21,266 bases of DNA from Nitrospira sp. (GCA_015904055.1 JABMDE010000029.1:1-21266); one strand, 5' to 3'; numbered from the stretch's first letter, positions 1 to 8,522 are shown. Program-made: numbers and translations. Notes: generated by a model not told the origin, from the letters alone.

Positions 1-31
1 TCATCATGCCTTTGCACTTCGGACATTCCAT
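1..31 (-). CDS. Zinc-ribbon small protein, first ~10 codons only (cut by window edge)
   Basis: Reading leftwards from the start codon at 31-29 gives MECPKCKGMM, identical to the start of the complete 57-residue zinc-ribbon protein at 12668-12841. A good ribosome-binding site (GGAGG) sits just upstream on the minus strand in both copies. The rest of the gene lies beyond position 1, so whether this copy is intact is unknown. Function: see the complete copy. Confidence 0.7.
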   Translation of the reverse strand, partial: MECPKCKGMM

Positions 32-125
32 CACTTCCTCCCAGGTGGCTAGGTGTACAGCTGGTGACGTACATAGCAAGAGATGCACCAATTTGTCGCG
101 TTACGATATTTCAATGGGTTACGTT

Positions 126-205
126 CTACGTAGTTCACACAATGGCAAAAATGGCATGACCAGCTAGTACAAAAACGTCCTGGTGTCATTTTTTGTGCGT
201 CAAAG
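126..205 (+). promoter_or_regulatory. Conserved non-coding leader upstream of radC, copy A
   Basis: Bases 126-170 are identical to 12936-12980, and 171-205 match 12981-13016 apart from two substitutions and one indel. The flanking radC reading frames differ at roughly 8% of bases. The block holds an 8-bp palindrome CTACGTAG and a duplicated ATGGCA, and runs up to the radC start codon. I found no convincing -35/-10 pair and no Shine-Dalgarno directly before radC, so the role (promoter, operator or leader) is inferred only from conservation. Confidence 0.4.
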
Positions 206-931
206 ATGGCTACAATGACAGGCAAGAAGCTGGCAAAGGGAATTACACAGTGGCCTGAAACTGAACGTCCGCGTGAGCGGCTGATGGCGAAGGGCCCCGA
301 TGCGCTGTCGGATGCGCAGCTGCTCGCCATTCTCCTCAGAACCGGTCGCCGTGATTCGTCCGCTGTACAAGTCGCAATCGAACTGCTTGGCCGAGTCGGA
401 GGTATCGGTGGGTTGGCCATGTGCGGGATTGAAGAGCTCTGTGCAATTCAGGGTATCGGACCTGCCAAGGCAGCCCAGCTAAAAGCCGCAGTAGAATTAG
501 GACGCCGAGCACTGGCCGCCCCGCTCTCGACCGGCACACGCATCTCCTCAAGCGCCGATCTCTTCAAGCATTTTCACCCTATCCTGCGTGATCGCAAGCA
601 GGAGCTCTTCAAGGTTGTGCTGCTGGACGCTAAGAATACTGTCGTCAAGGAAGCCACCGTGTCGGAAGGGACATTGACACTCAGCCTCGTGCACCCTCGA
701 GAAGTGTTCGCCTCTGCGGTTCGTGAGTCTGCCGCTGCCGTGATCTTTTTGCATAACCATCCCAGCGGCGATCCGACTCCAAGCCTGGAAGATCGACACC
801 TGACAGATCGTTTGGCGGAGGCCGGCCGATTACTGGGCATTCCCGTGCTGGATCACGTGATCATTGGCGACGGCCGGTATGTAAGTTTTGCTGATCAGGG
901 CTGGATCAAAGGACAACACAGCAGCGATTAA
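206..931 (+). CDS. radC: RadC family JAB/MPN-domain protein, copy A
   Basis: 241 residues, a normal RadC length. The N-terminus has the family signature WPETERPRERL (16-26) and ALSDAQLLAILLRTG (33-47). A helix-hairpin-helix-like stretch follows at about 60-100 (IQGIGPAKAAQLKAAVELG). The C-terminal JAB domain has the full JAMM metal motif: His183, His185, Ser193 and Asp196 in HNHPSGDPTPSLED. RadC was once assigned to DNA repair, but its biochemical role is unsettled. The ATG at 206 has no clear ribosome-binding site; the in-frame ATG at 215 is an alternative. An EF-G-like gene follows after 54 bp on the same strand, suggesting co-transcription. The protein is about 95% identical to the copy at 13017-13742 (13 differences I counted), with all motifs retained, so both look functional. 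Confidence 0.95.
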   Translation: MATMTGKKLAKGITQWPETERPRERLMAKGPDALSDAQLLAILLRTGRRDSSAVQVAIELLGRVGGIGGLAMCGIEELCAIQGIGPAKAAQLKAAVELGRRALAAPLSTGTRISSSADLFKHFHPILRDRKQELFKVVLLDAKNTVVKEATVSEGTLTLSLVHPREVFASAVRESAAAVIFLHNHPSGDPTPSLEDRHLTDRLAEAGRLLGIPVLDHVIIGDGRYVSFADQGWIKGQHSSD

Positions 932-985
932 GATCGGGAGGGAGAGATGCTCTAAACCGTGCTCAATCGATGAGGAGGGCAGACC

Positions 986-3089
986 ATGGACAATATCCGT
1001 GTGGGGCCCATCAGAAATGTCGCGATTGTGTCCAATGTTCGGCGCAGGCAAGACATCCCTCAGCGAGGCGATTCTCTTCGCCAGCGGAGCCGTTCCCGTC
1101 CTCGGCTCCATCGCACAGGGCACGACCGTATCAGATTTTGAACCGGAAGAACTGCACCATCGCAGTTCCGTCAGTACCAGCGTGCTTCAGTTTTCTTGGA
1201 ATCAGACCACCATCTCGCTGCTTGATCCTCCCGGTGCACTCAGTCTGCTCGGGGAACCACTTTCCGCATTGCGGGCCGTCGATGCCGCATTGATCGTTCT
1301 CGACGGACAGGCCGGTGTCCGAACTGAGTTGTCGCGTCTGTGGGTGCGCATCGAAGAACTTGGTCTGCCCTGCCTGTTCTTCGTCAACGGATTGGATCGG
1401 GACGGTGCGTCGATCGACCATGCGCTGGAAACCTGCCGGACACAACTTAACTGTATTCCCATTCCCATGGTTGTCCCGGTCGGCCTCGGCCCTCAGCTGG
1501 AGGGCGTGATCGACATCCTCCAGGAGCGGTTCATCGGGTCCGGACCAGCTACTGCCAAGGTACAAATATTACCGGTGCCAGCTCATTTTGAATCTGCTGC
1601 GAAGGAAGGCCGTAGCAGGCTGATGGAGGCCGTAGCAGAGACCGAGGATGCCCTGCTGAATGCCTATGTTGCCCAGGGAGATCTGAATCGTGACATGCTT
1701 TTCTCCGGACTTCGTTCCGGCATCCTGCGAAGGCAGGTGTTTCCACTGTACGCTGGCTCCGCAGTGCGCAACCTAGGGGTATGGTCGCTGATAAATGCAC
1801 TGACGGATTTGTTGCCATCACCAAGTGAACGCTGCGCCGTGCATCCTTCACTGGGGGTACAGCCAAGTACAGACTTGTCATGCGAACGGAAGGGGAGTGC
1901 GCAGGAGCCATTCTCGTCATTGGTATTCAAAACACTGATCGATCCGTTCGTAGGGCGATTGTCGTATTGCCGTATTCTCTCAGGAACCGTCCATGCTGAT
2001 TCTCTCGTGTGGAACGCGTCGAAACAGGTGCGTGAGAAGCTGGGACATTTCTATACGCTTTTCGGGAAACGGCACACCGCGGTTGCGTCGGCATCGGCAG
2101 GAGAAATCGTGGCCATCGGAAAGTTGCATGACACATACACCGGTGACACGCTGTGCGATGAGAAGAATCAGATTTGCTATCCGGCGATCGGACTGCCTCG
2201 GCCGGTCCTGTCATTCGCGATTGAGGCTATGTCAAAGGCGGAGATTGAGAAAGTGAGTCTCGGCCTGCATAAGCTGATTGAGGAAGATCCGACGCTGGCA
2301 TTTTCTCGCAACGCGGAGACCAAAGAGATGGTGCTCAGCAGTCTTGGCCAACTCCATATTGACCTGGCGGTCGAGAAGCTCCACCGGAAATTTGGGGCCG
2401 GCGTCACCCTGCATATGCCGAAGATCCCTTATCATGAAACCGTACACGCAACTGCGCAGGCGCAGGGCAAATATAAGAAACAGACGGGCGGCCACGGACA
2501 ATATGGGGACTGCTGGCTGGAAGTCGCGCCCTTGCCGCGTGGCGGCGGATTTATCTTCGAACATCGTGTCGTCGGCGGGGCGATTCCACGAAACTTCATT
2601 CCTGCGGTGGAAAAAGGAGTGAGTGAGGCGATGCATGAGGGTGTGTTGGGTGGATTTCCTGTCGTCGACGTCCGGGTCGCTGTGTACGACGGTTCTTACC
2701 ATGTAGTCGATTCGTCAGAAATGTCATTTAAAATTGCAGGGTCGATGGCTTTCAAGAAAGCGATGGAAACCGCGCAGCCGGTGTTGTTAGAACCGATGAT
2801 GACGGTTGAGATTGAAGCACCGACGGACGCCGTCGGTGCGGTGATGGGCGACCTGAATGCGCGCAGAGGTCGTATCCTTTCAGTCAACGCGAACGATCAT
2901 GCCGAGCAGATTGTTGCGCTTGTGCCGCTTGCTGAATTGCTGAAGTATGCACCAGCGCTGAATGGCATGACAGGCGGGCGGGGGAGTTATGTGATGGAGT
3001 TTGCCCGCTACGAGGAAGTGCCGCGCGAGCTGGCAGGCAAAATTGTCGAGCAACACAAGATGGAGCGGCAGGCCGTGGGGGCGCATTGA
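986..3089 (+). pseudogene. EF-G-like translational GTPase, copy A, frameshifted in the P-loop region
   Basis: The expected start ATG at 986 has a strong ribosome-binding site (GAGGAGGG) and encodes MDNIRVGPIRNVAIVSNV. An extra base at about 1036-1040 (AATGTTCGGC here, AACGTCGGT in copy C) then changes frame immediately before GAGKTS. From there the frame is open to the stop at 3087 and encodes domains that align with copy C throughout: G domain, domain II, and domains III-V with GGHGQYGD, YHVVDSSEMSF and GDLNARRGRI. A body-frame ATG at 1017 or 1035 could give a shorter protein lacking the first beta strand, but neither has a clear ribosome-binding site. I call it a recently broken gene; a sequencing error or programmed shift is possible. 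It lies downstream of radC and convergent with the protease gene. Confidence 0.8.
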
Positions 3090-3129
3090 TGGGCGTGATC
3101 GCTCGCCGTGTGTGAAGGAGAGTTTGTCC

Positions 3130-3159
3130 TTCGACCCCTCGGCCTCGCTCGGGGTCGAA
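3130..3159. repeat. Perfect 9-bp inverted repeat in the fusA/degP convergent gap, copy A
   Basis: TTCGACCCC at 3130-3138 pairs perfectly with GGGGTCGAA at 3151-3159 across a 12-nt loop. It lies between the converging stop codons of the EF-G-like gene and the protease gene. There is no T-tract, so it is not a textbook intrinsic terminator, although it could stop or stabilise transcripts from either side. The corresponding gap in repeat B lacks this palindrome and has a different one, so it looks like a small inserted REP-like element. Confidence 0.6.
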
Positions 3160-3187
3160 CCTGTGTCACGAGATACGCTGGACGCAA

Positions 3188-4600
3188 TCACTCGGCGGAT
3201 TTGAGCACAATATAGAAAGCCCGATTCTCGCGCAGTATTCGGAGCAAGATCGTGTCTCCTCGCCGGAGCCGCGAGATCGCCGAGTGAAACTCCGTGGCCG
3301 AAGTCACTTCTGCGCGATTCACTTCTTTGATCAGGTCGCCTTCTCGGAGGCCTTCGGTGTGGGCCAGGCTGCCGGTTTCAACCTTTGTGATGAGCGCACC
3401 TTTCGACTCGCGCAGATTGAATGTGTCGGCCAATCCTGGGGTGAGATCTTGTGTGTCGAGGCCGAGCTTCAGGTCTGCCTTGGTTTGCGGAATGGCTGCG
3501 GTCATTACGGCATCGCGCCGCTCGATTAATGGGACATTCAGGATGAGGCGATTGCGATCGCGAATGACTTCAATATGCGCTGTGGTGCCAGGAGTGAGTG
3601 CACCGATCAGCCGTGACAACTTATTTGGTGAATCAACGGGACTCCCGTTAATGTTCACGATAATATCACCCGGCTTCATGCCTGCCGATGCAGCTGGGTC
3701 TTTTTCAAAGACCTCATTGACGAGGACCCCTTCGCTTTCGGTTACGCCGAATTTTTTGGCCAATTCGGGTGTCATCGGTTGAATGCCAACACCAAGCCAT
3801 CCCCGCACCACTTTGCCCTTTGCCAGGAGTTGCTCGATGACCTGCTTGGCCATGTTTGACGGAATGGCGAAGCCGATGCCTTGGGCAAAATTGATGATGG
3901 CTGTATTGATGCCGATCACTTCGCCGTAGAGATTGAACAGTGGCCCGCCGGAATTGCCAGGATTGATCGACGCATCGGTCTGAATGAAATTTTCGTACCG
4001 TGATAGGTTCATATTTTCCCGCCCGATGCCGCTGACGACTCCGAGCGTGACCGTGCGATCGAGTCCAAAGGGATTCCCCACTGCAAGGACCCATTGCCCG
4101 ACTTTCACGGAAGTGGAATCGCCGAAACGAGCGTTGGGGAGTGGCCGGCTTGCCGTTACTTTGAGAAGGGCCAGGTCAGTATCCGGATCTTTCCCGACCA
4201 CGCTCGCTATTAGTTTGGTCTTATCGGAAAACCGGACTTCGATCTCGGTTGCATCGCCGATCACGTGGTTATTTGTGATGATGTACCCGTCGCTGTCGAT
4301 AATCAGGCCAGAGCCTGACCCTGAGGCATTCGGAGCGCGGTCCTCAAACCCTTCACGAGACCGGCCGGTACTCGGAAGAGGAAACAGATTTACAACGGAT
4401 GGCTTAGCCTGTTCAGCCAAGTTCGTAATCACGGCCTGAATTTCTTCAAGAAGACGAATGCCGGGCCGTTCGGTGCGGACGGCGTCTGCATTTGGTTCTG
4501 CCAGTACAAGCTCTGGATATACCAGTGCAGGAAACAGCAGGAGAATGGGCAGGACTACGTGCTGCCACAGATTATAATGAGCAGAGCGTCTCGTGAACAT
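3188..4600 (-). CDS. degP: HtrA/Do-family periplasmic serine protease, copy A
   Basis: 470 residues. An N-terminal signal sequence (hydrophobic about 14-33, likely cleavage after Ala34) exports it to the periplasm. The trypsin-like domain has the full triad: His112 (TNNHVIGD), Asp142 (DPDTDLALLKV) and Ser217 (INPGNSGGPL). Two PDZ domains follow, at about 265-358 (GWLGVGIQ, DPAASAGMKPGDII) and 377-465 (TEGLREGDLIKEVNR). This is the DegP/DegQ/MucD architecture for degrading or refolding misfolded envelope proteins; which subtype cannot be decided from sequence alone, so the symbol is a family label. The ATG at 4600 matches the conserved start of the second copy; no strong ribosome-binding site is visible. 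It lies 46 bp downstream of the RCK_C gene on the same strand, probably in one operon. Confidence 0.93.
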   Translation of the reverse strand: MFTRRSAHYNLWQHVVLPILLLFPALVYPELVLAEPNADAVRTERPGIRLLEEIQAVITNLAEQAKPSVVNLFPLPSTGRSREGFEDRAPNASGSGSGLIIDSDGYIITNNHVIGDATEIEVRFSDKTKLIASVVGKDPDTDLALLKVTASRPLPNARFGDSTSVKVGQWVLAVGNPFGLDRTVTLGVVSGIGRENMNLSRYENFIQTDASINPGNSGGPLFNLYGEVIGINTAIINFAQGIGFAIPSNMAKQVIEQLLAKGKVVRGWLGVGIQPMTPELAKKFGVTESEGVLVNEVFEKDPAASAGMKPGDIIVNINGSPVDSPNKLSRLIGALTPGTTAHIEVIRDRNRLILNVPLIERRDAVMTAAIPQTKADLKLGLDTQDLTPGLADTFNLRESKGALITKVETGSLAHTEGLREGDLIKEVNRAEVTSATEFHSAISRLRRGDTILLRILRENRAFYIVLKSAE

Positions 4601-4646
4601 GAGAACGTACCGTATTGTTGTGAATGCTCGTCACTGTGCCCTCAGT

Positions 4647-5285
4647 CTAGGCGGATTTAGTTGTTGCAGCATTGAGTGTGCGCTGGCTGGTAAACCATGT
4701 CACCAGTCGATCTAACTCGGATTCTATTCCAATTAAGACGACGATATCGTCGCTCCGGAAGATCAGCCCCTCAGACGGAGCAAGTAAGAATGGTCCGCGT
4801 AAGACGGATACAATATGGATCGAGGACGATCGAGGCATGGCACTGATGGTTTGGCCGACGGCAGCGGCATGTCTGGTAATCGTCAGTCGCTCAATCTTGG
4901 CAGACCGAACCGCTAAGTCCTGTTGAAGCTTAAGGGAATCCTCGTGGATCGCTTCAAGTTTGAGTTCGCGGATTTGTCCATCGATCCGCGTCAAGGACCG
5001 CTTCAGTTCCTGCACACGGGCCGCCGCGTGCGACACGGTCGTGTCCATTGTAGAGTCATGCTGGTTCTGGTTTGAGAATGGGCGGCCGGTGTGATCGACA
5101 ACCTGTCGGCCGACCTCGGCGGTGACCTCATCGATCCGTTGAAGTACTCCTGACGCGTGCCAGTGAAGGCGAATAATCTGTGTCTTGCGATTCACGCGTT
5201 CAGAAATCGAGAGGACGATTTCATACAGCGCGCTGCCGGTGATCGACAGTTCCTTGTGAAGGCGTCCGAAGAATTCGAGGCTCAT
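4647..5285 (-). CDS. RCK_C (TrkA-C) domain protein with central coiled coil, copy A
   Basis: 212 residues with no signal peptide or membrane segment, so probably cytoplasmic. Residues 1-60 are helical and amphipathic. Residues 66-79 form a polar linker (HTGRPFSNQNQHD). About 85-135 is a charged coiled coil (VQELKRSL, IRELKLEAIHED). Residues 138-198 resemble the TrkA-C/RCK_C fold: a beta-rich stretch with VLRGPFLLAPSEG, then the DDIVVLIGIESELDRL turn-strand-helix. RCK_C domains usually bind small ligands, for example cyclic di-AMP in potassium transport regulators. Here the NAD-binding RCK_N domain and a transporter are absent, so the ligand and partner are unknown. It is the first gene of the RCK_C-protease operon. 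About 89% identical to the 17410-18048 copy, with differences clustered in the linker. Confidence 0.75.
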   Translation of the reverse strand: MSLEFFGRLHKELSITGSALYEIVLSISERVNRKTQIIRLHWHASGVLQRIDEVTAEVGRQVVDHTGRPFSNQNQHDSTMDTTVSHAAARVQELKRSLTRIDGQIRELKLEAIHEDSLKLQQDLAVRSAKIERLTITRHAAAVGQTISAMPRSSSIHIVSVLRGPFLLAPSEGLIFRSDDIVVLIGIESELDRLVTWFTSQRTLNAATTKSA

Positions 5286-5353
5286 GGTCTGATAAGATTG
5301 ATTATGTCAACTTGTGGATTTGTCACACCTTCATGCTGACGGCGTCCACTCCA

Positions 5354-5379
5354 CTGGTATTCGGTACGTACAATACCAG
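5354..5379. promoter_or_regulatory. 8-bp inverted repeat, possible operator upstream of the RCK_C gene, copy A
   Basis: CTGGTATT (5354-5361) and AATACCAG (5372-5379) are perfect inverted arms separated by 10 bp. The site is about 70 bp upstream of the RCK_C start. In repeat B the same position keeps only a partial version (TCGTATT...CATACCAG). A transcription-factor site is possible but not shown. The surrounding 5286-5433 spacer has a TATAAC/GTTATA element near 5400 conserved in both repeats, but no matching -35 box. Confidence 0.3.
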
Positions 5380-5425
5380 ATAACTGTTTCGACTTCATTG
5401 TATAACTGACTCGTTTCCATATGCG

Positions 5426-5440
5426 CAAAGAAGTTGATCG
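5426..5440. other. Recombination seam between repeat A and the truncated EF-G-like copy
   Basis: CAAAGAAGTT at 5426-5435 is the last stretch shared with repeat B (18189-18198). From 5434 the sequence (TTGATCGTTCTC) instead matches the interior of the EF-G-like gene at 1290 onward. Only the two bases TT are common to both parents. This is the signature of illegitimate end-joining, as expected for the novel junction of a tandem duplication. Confidence 0.85.
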
Positions 5441-7233
5441 TTCTCGACGGACAGGCCGGTGTCCGGACCGAGTTGTCGCGTCTGTGGGTGCGCATCGAAG
5501 AACTTGGTCTGCCCTGCCTGTTCTTCGTCAACGGATTGGATCGAGTCGGTGCGTCGATCGACCATGCGCTGGAAATTTGCCGGATACAACTTAATTGTAT
5601 TCCCATTCCCATGGTTGTCCCGGTCGGCCTCGGCCCTCAGATGGAGGGCGTGATCGATATCCTCCAAGAGCAGTTCATACGGTCCGGACCAGCTGCTGCC
5701 AAGGTAGAAATATTACCGGTGCCAGCTCATTTTGAATCTGCTGCGAAGGAAGGCCGTACCAGGCTGATGGAGGCCGTAGCAGAGACCGAGGATGCCCTGC
5801 TTGATGCCTATGTTGCCCAGGGAGGTCTGAATCATGACATGCTTTTCTCCGGACTTCGTTCCGGCATCCTGCGAAGGCAGGTGGTTCCGCTGTACGCGGG
5901 CTCCGCAGTGCGCAACCTAGGAGTATGGTCGCTGCTGAATGCACTGACTGCCTTGCTACCATCACCAAGTGAACGCTGCGCTGCTCATCCTTCACAGGGC
6001 CTACATCCTAGTACGGACTTGTCATGCGAACGGAAGGGGAGTGCGCAGGAGCCATTCTCGTCGTTCGTATTCAAAACACTGATCGATCCGTTCGTAGGGC
6101 GATTGTCGTATTGCCGTATTCTCTCAGGAGCCGTCCATGCTGATTCTCTTGTGTGGAACGCGTCGAAACAGGTGCGTGAGAAGCTGGGACATTTCTATAC
6201 GCTCTTCGGGAAACGGCACACCGCAGTTGAGTCGGCAGCGGCAGGAGAAATCGTGGCCATCGGAAAGTTGCATGACACATACACGGGTGACACGCTGTGT
6301 GATGAACAGGCTCAGATTTGCTATCCGGCGATCGGACTGCCTCGGCCGGTCCTGTCCTTCGCGATTGAGGCCACGTCAAAGGTGGAGATTGAGAAAGTGA
6401 GTCTCGGCCTGCATAAGCTGATTGAGGAAGATCCGACGCTGGCATTTTCTCGCAACGCAGAGACCAAAGAGATGGTGCTCAGCAGTCTTGGTCAACTCCA
6501 TATTGATCTGGCGGTAGAGAAGCTCCACCGGAAATTCGGGGCCGACGTCACGCTGCATATGCCGAAGATTCCTTATCATGAAACCGTACATGCGACAGCG
6601 CGCGCGCAGGGCAAATACAAGAAACAGACGGGCGGCCACGGGCAATATGGGGACTGCTGGCTGGAAATCGCGCCCTTGTCGCGTGGCGGCGGATTCATCT
6701 TTGAACATCGCGTCGTCGGTGGAGCGATTCCCAGAAACTTCATTCCTGCGGTGGAAAAAGGAGTGAGTGAGGCGATGCATGAGGGTGTGTTGGGCGGATT
6801 TCCCGTCGTCGACGTCCGGGTCGCTGTGTACGACGGGTCTTACCATGTGGTGGATTCGTCAGAAATGTCATTTAAAGTTGCAGGGTCGATGGCTTTCAAA
6901 AAAGCGATGGAAACAGCGCAGCCGGTGTTGTTAGAACCGATGATGACGGTTGAGATTGAAGCTCCGACGGACACGGTTGGAGCCGTGATGGGCGACCTGA
7001 ATGCGCGCAGAGGTCGTATCCTTTCAGTCAACGCGAACGATCATGCCGAGCAGATTGTTGCGCTTGTGCCGCTTGCCGAATTGCTGAAGTATGCGCCAGC
7101 GCTGAATGGCATGACAGGCGGGCGGGGGAGTTATGTGATGGAGTTTGCCCGTTACGAGGAAGTGCCGCGCGAGCTGGCAGTCAAGATTGTCGAGCAGCAC
7201 AAGACAGAGCGGCAGGCCGTGGGGGCGCATTGA
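5434..7233 (+). pseudogene. EF-G-like translational GTPase, copy B, 5'-truncated
   Basis: The open frame begins exactly at the seam and corresponds to residues 102-700 of copy C. It lacks the P-loop (G1), switch I (G2) and DPPG (G3), but keeps NGLDR (G4), the GSA (G5) region and all of domains II-V without a stop. The only possible start is TTG at 5434, with no usable ribosome-binding site; ATG at 5421 is out of frame. I regard it as a fragment, although 599 uninterrupted codons suggest recent truncation or occasional repair by conversion with its paralogues. It is nearer to copy A in its 5' half but shares tracts with copy C further on. purD follows almost immediately. Confidence 0.82.
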
Positions 7234-7253
7234 GGGGCGCGATCACTCGGCGG

Positions 7254-8522
7254 GTGAAAATTCTTGTCGTCGGTGGTGGTGGACGCGAGCACACGATTGT
7301 GTGGAAGCTTGCGCAGAGCCCACGGAAACCAGTCATATTCTGTGCACCGGGTAATGCCGGTATCGAATCGCTAGCCGCCTGTGTGCCGATCAAGGCCGAC
7401 GATATTGCCGCGCTGAAAGATTTCGTCATCAGAGAGCAGATCGACTTCACGGTTGTTGGACCGGAAGCGCCGCTGGCACTGGGAATTGCCGATGAATTCC
7501 GCCGCGCCAAACTGAAGATTTTCGGTCCTACCAAGAATGCCGCGCGGCTGGAAGCCAGCAAGATCTTTTCAAAAGATGTGATGGCACAAGCCAAGATTCC
7601 AACTGCGCGGGCCAAAAGTTTTGACAAGGCAACCGAGGCGCTTGACTATCTTGAGCACCATGAACTGCCTGTGGTGATCAAGGCGGACGGTCTGGCCCAA
7701 GGGAAGGGCGTGATCATCGCCACGACACGGGAACAAGCGCGCGAGGCGATCGGCGACTCCATGGAAAAAGGCATCTTTGGTCAGGCAGGCAAGCAGGTAT
7801 TGATCGAACAATTCCTCAACGGCGAAGAACTCACGATCATGGCATTCACCGACGGCCAGACCGTCGTACCGATGTTGCCGGCGCAAGATCACAAGCGGGT
7901 AGGGGATGGTGATACCGGACTGAATACCGGCGGCATGGGTGCCTACTGTCCGGCGCCGTTGGGCACCCCGGCTCTCTGTGAGCACGTCGCCCGTACGGTG
8001 TTACAGCCGATCGTGGAGACGATGTCGCGACTGGGATCGCCCTTTCAGGGTGTCCTCTACGCCGGCCTCATGGTCGTCAATGGTATGCCCTATGTGTTGG
8101 AGTTTAATGCGCGGATGGGCGATCCTGAGACGCAGGTGGTGCTCCCGTTGCTCAAGACCGATTTGCTCGACGTCATTGAGGCGGTCATCGAGCATCGACT
8201 CGATCAACTCAGAGTCGAATGGCATCATGACACGGCGGTCTGCGTTGTGATGACGTCAGGCGGATATCCTGGTCAATATCAGAACGGATTTCCTTTGCAT
8301 GGTTTGCAGGGCGCGGCTGCTGCACGGGCCCTTGTCTTTCATGCTGGAACCGCCAGGAAGAATGATGCTGTTGTGACAGCCGGTGGACGTGTCTTGGGCA
8401 TTACCGGACAGGGAGCCACGTTGAAAGACGCGCAAGCGGAAGCCTATAGGGCCGTATCCGCCATTTCATTCGAAGGGTGTCATTATCGAAAGGATATTGC
8501 CCATCGCGCGGTGACTTCTTAG
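7254..8522 (+). CDS. purD: Phosphoribosylamine-glycine ligase (GAR synthetase)
   Basis: 422 residues from the GTG at 7254, which gives the canonical family start MKILVVGGGGREHT. A TTG at 7230 overlapping the preceding stop would add eight unrelated residues, so I reject it. PurD joins glycine to 5-phosphoribosylamine using ATP, the second step of de novo purine synthesis, in the cytoplasm. Visible motifs include the N-terminal VVGGGGREH loop, VVGPEAPL (68-75), the ATP-grasp KADGLAQGKG (143-152), QDHKRVGDGDTGLNTGGMGAY region (211-231) and metal-binding EFNARMGDPETQ (283-294). Length is typical. It starts 20 bp after the truncated EF-G-like copy, and a tsaC-family gene follows 30 bp later. Confidence 0.96.
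   Translation: MKILVVGGGGREHTIVWKLAQSPRKPVIFCAPGNAGIESLAACVPIKADDIAALKDFVIREQIDFTVVGPEAPLALGIADEFRRAKLKIFGPTKNAARLEASKIFSKDVMAQAKIPTARAKSFDKATEALDYLEHHELPVVIKADGLAQGKGVIIATTREQAREAIGDSMEKGIFGQAGKQVLIEQFLNGEELTIMAFTDGQTVVPMLPAQDHKRVGDGDTGLNTGGMGAYCPAPLGTPALCEHVARTVLQPIVETMSRLGSPFQGVLYAGLMVVNGMPYVLEFNARMGDPETQVVLPLLKTDLLDVIEAVIEHRLDQLRVEWHHDTAVCVVMTSGGYPGQYQNGFPLHGLQGAAAARALVFHAGTARKNDAVVTAGGRVLGITGQGATLKDAQAEAYRAVSAISFEGCHYRKDIAHRAVTS

Larger units (their letters stand above)
1..5435. repeat. Large direct repeat, copy A
   Basis: This block is collinear with 12811-18198 through coding and non-coding DNA: zinc-ribbon start, radC, EF-G-like gene, HtrA gene, RCK_C gene and the spacer beyond it. 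Identity by eye is around 90% in the parts I aligned, highest just upstream of radC. The left end lies outside the window. The right end is a sharp seam at 5434-5435, where the text switches from the spacer that precedes the ttuA-like gene in copy B to the middle of an EF-G-like gene. No transposase or terminal inverted repeats are visible, so a segmental duplication is more likely than an insertion sequence. Confidence 0.93.

Noticed and set aside
130..165. Sigma54-type -24/-12 promoter or MAKMA leader peptide in the doubled ATGGCA region
   Set aside because: The GG and GC dinucleotides are not at the required spacing, and the five-codon frame has no ribosome-binding site.
49..420. Minus-strand frame spanning the radC leader and radC start
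   Set aside because: Overlaps radC in antisense and is not kept in repeat B at equal length despite ~90% identity.
1131..1565. Long minus-strand open frames opposite the EF-G-like genes (also near 2232-2702, 6376-6846, 15022-15513)
   Set aside because: They are codon-bias shadows of the conserved plus-strand protein, recur at the same place in each copy, and have no ribosome-binding sites or family motifs.
7230..7253. TTG start for purD overlapping the preceding stop codon
   Set aside because: The GTG at 7254 gives the family's canonical N-terminus; the extra eight codons are EF-G-copy spacer and degP-tail sequence.
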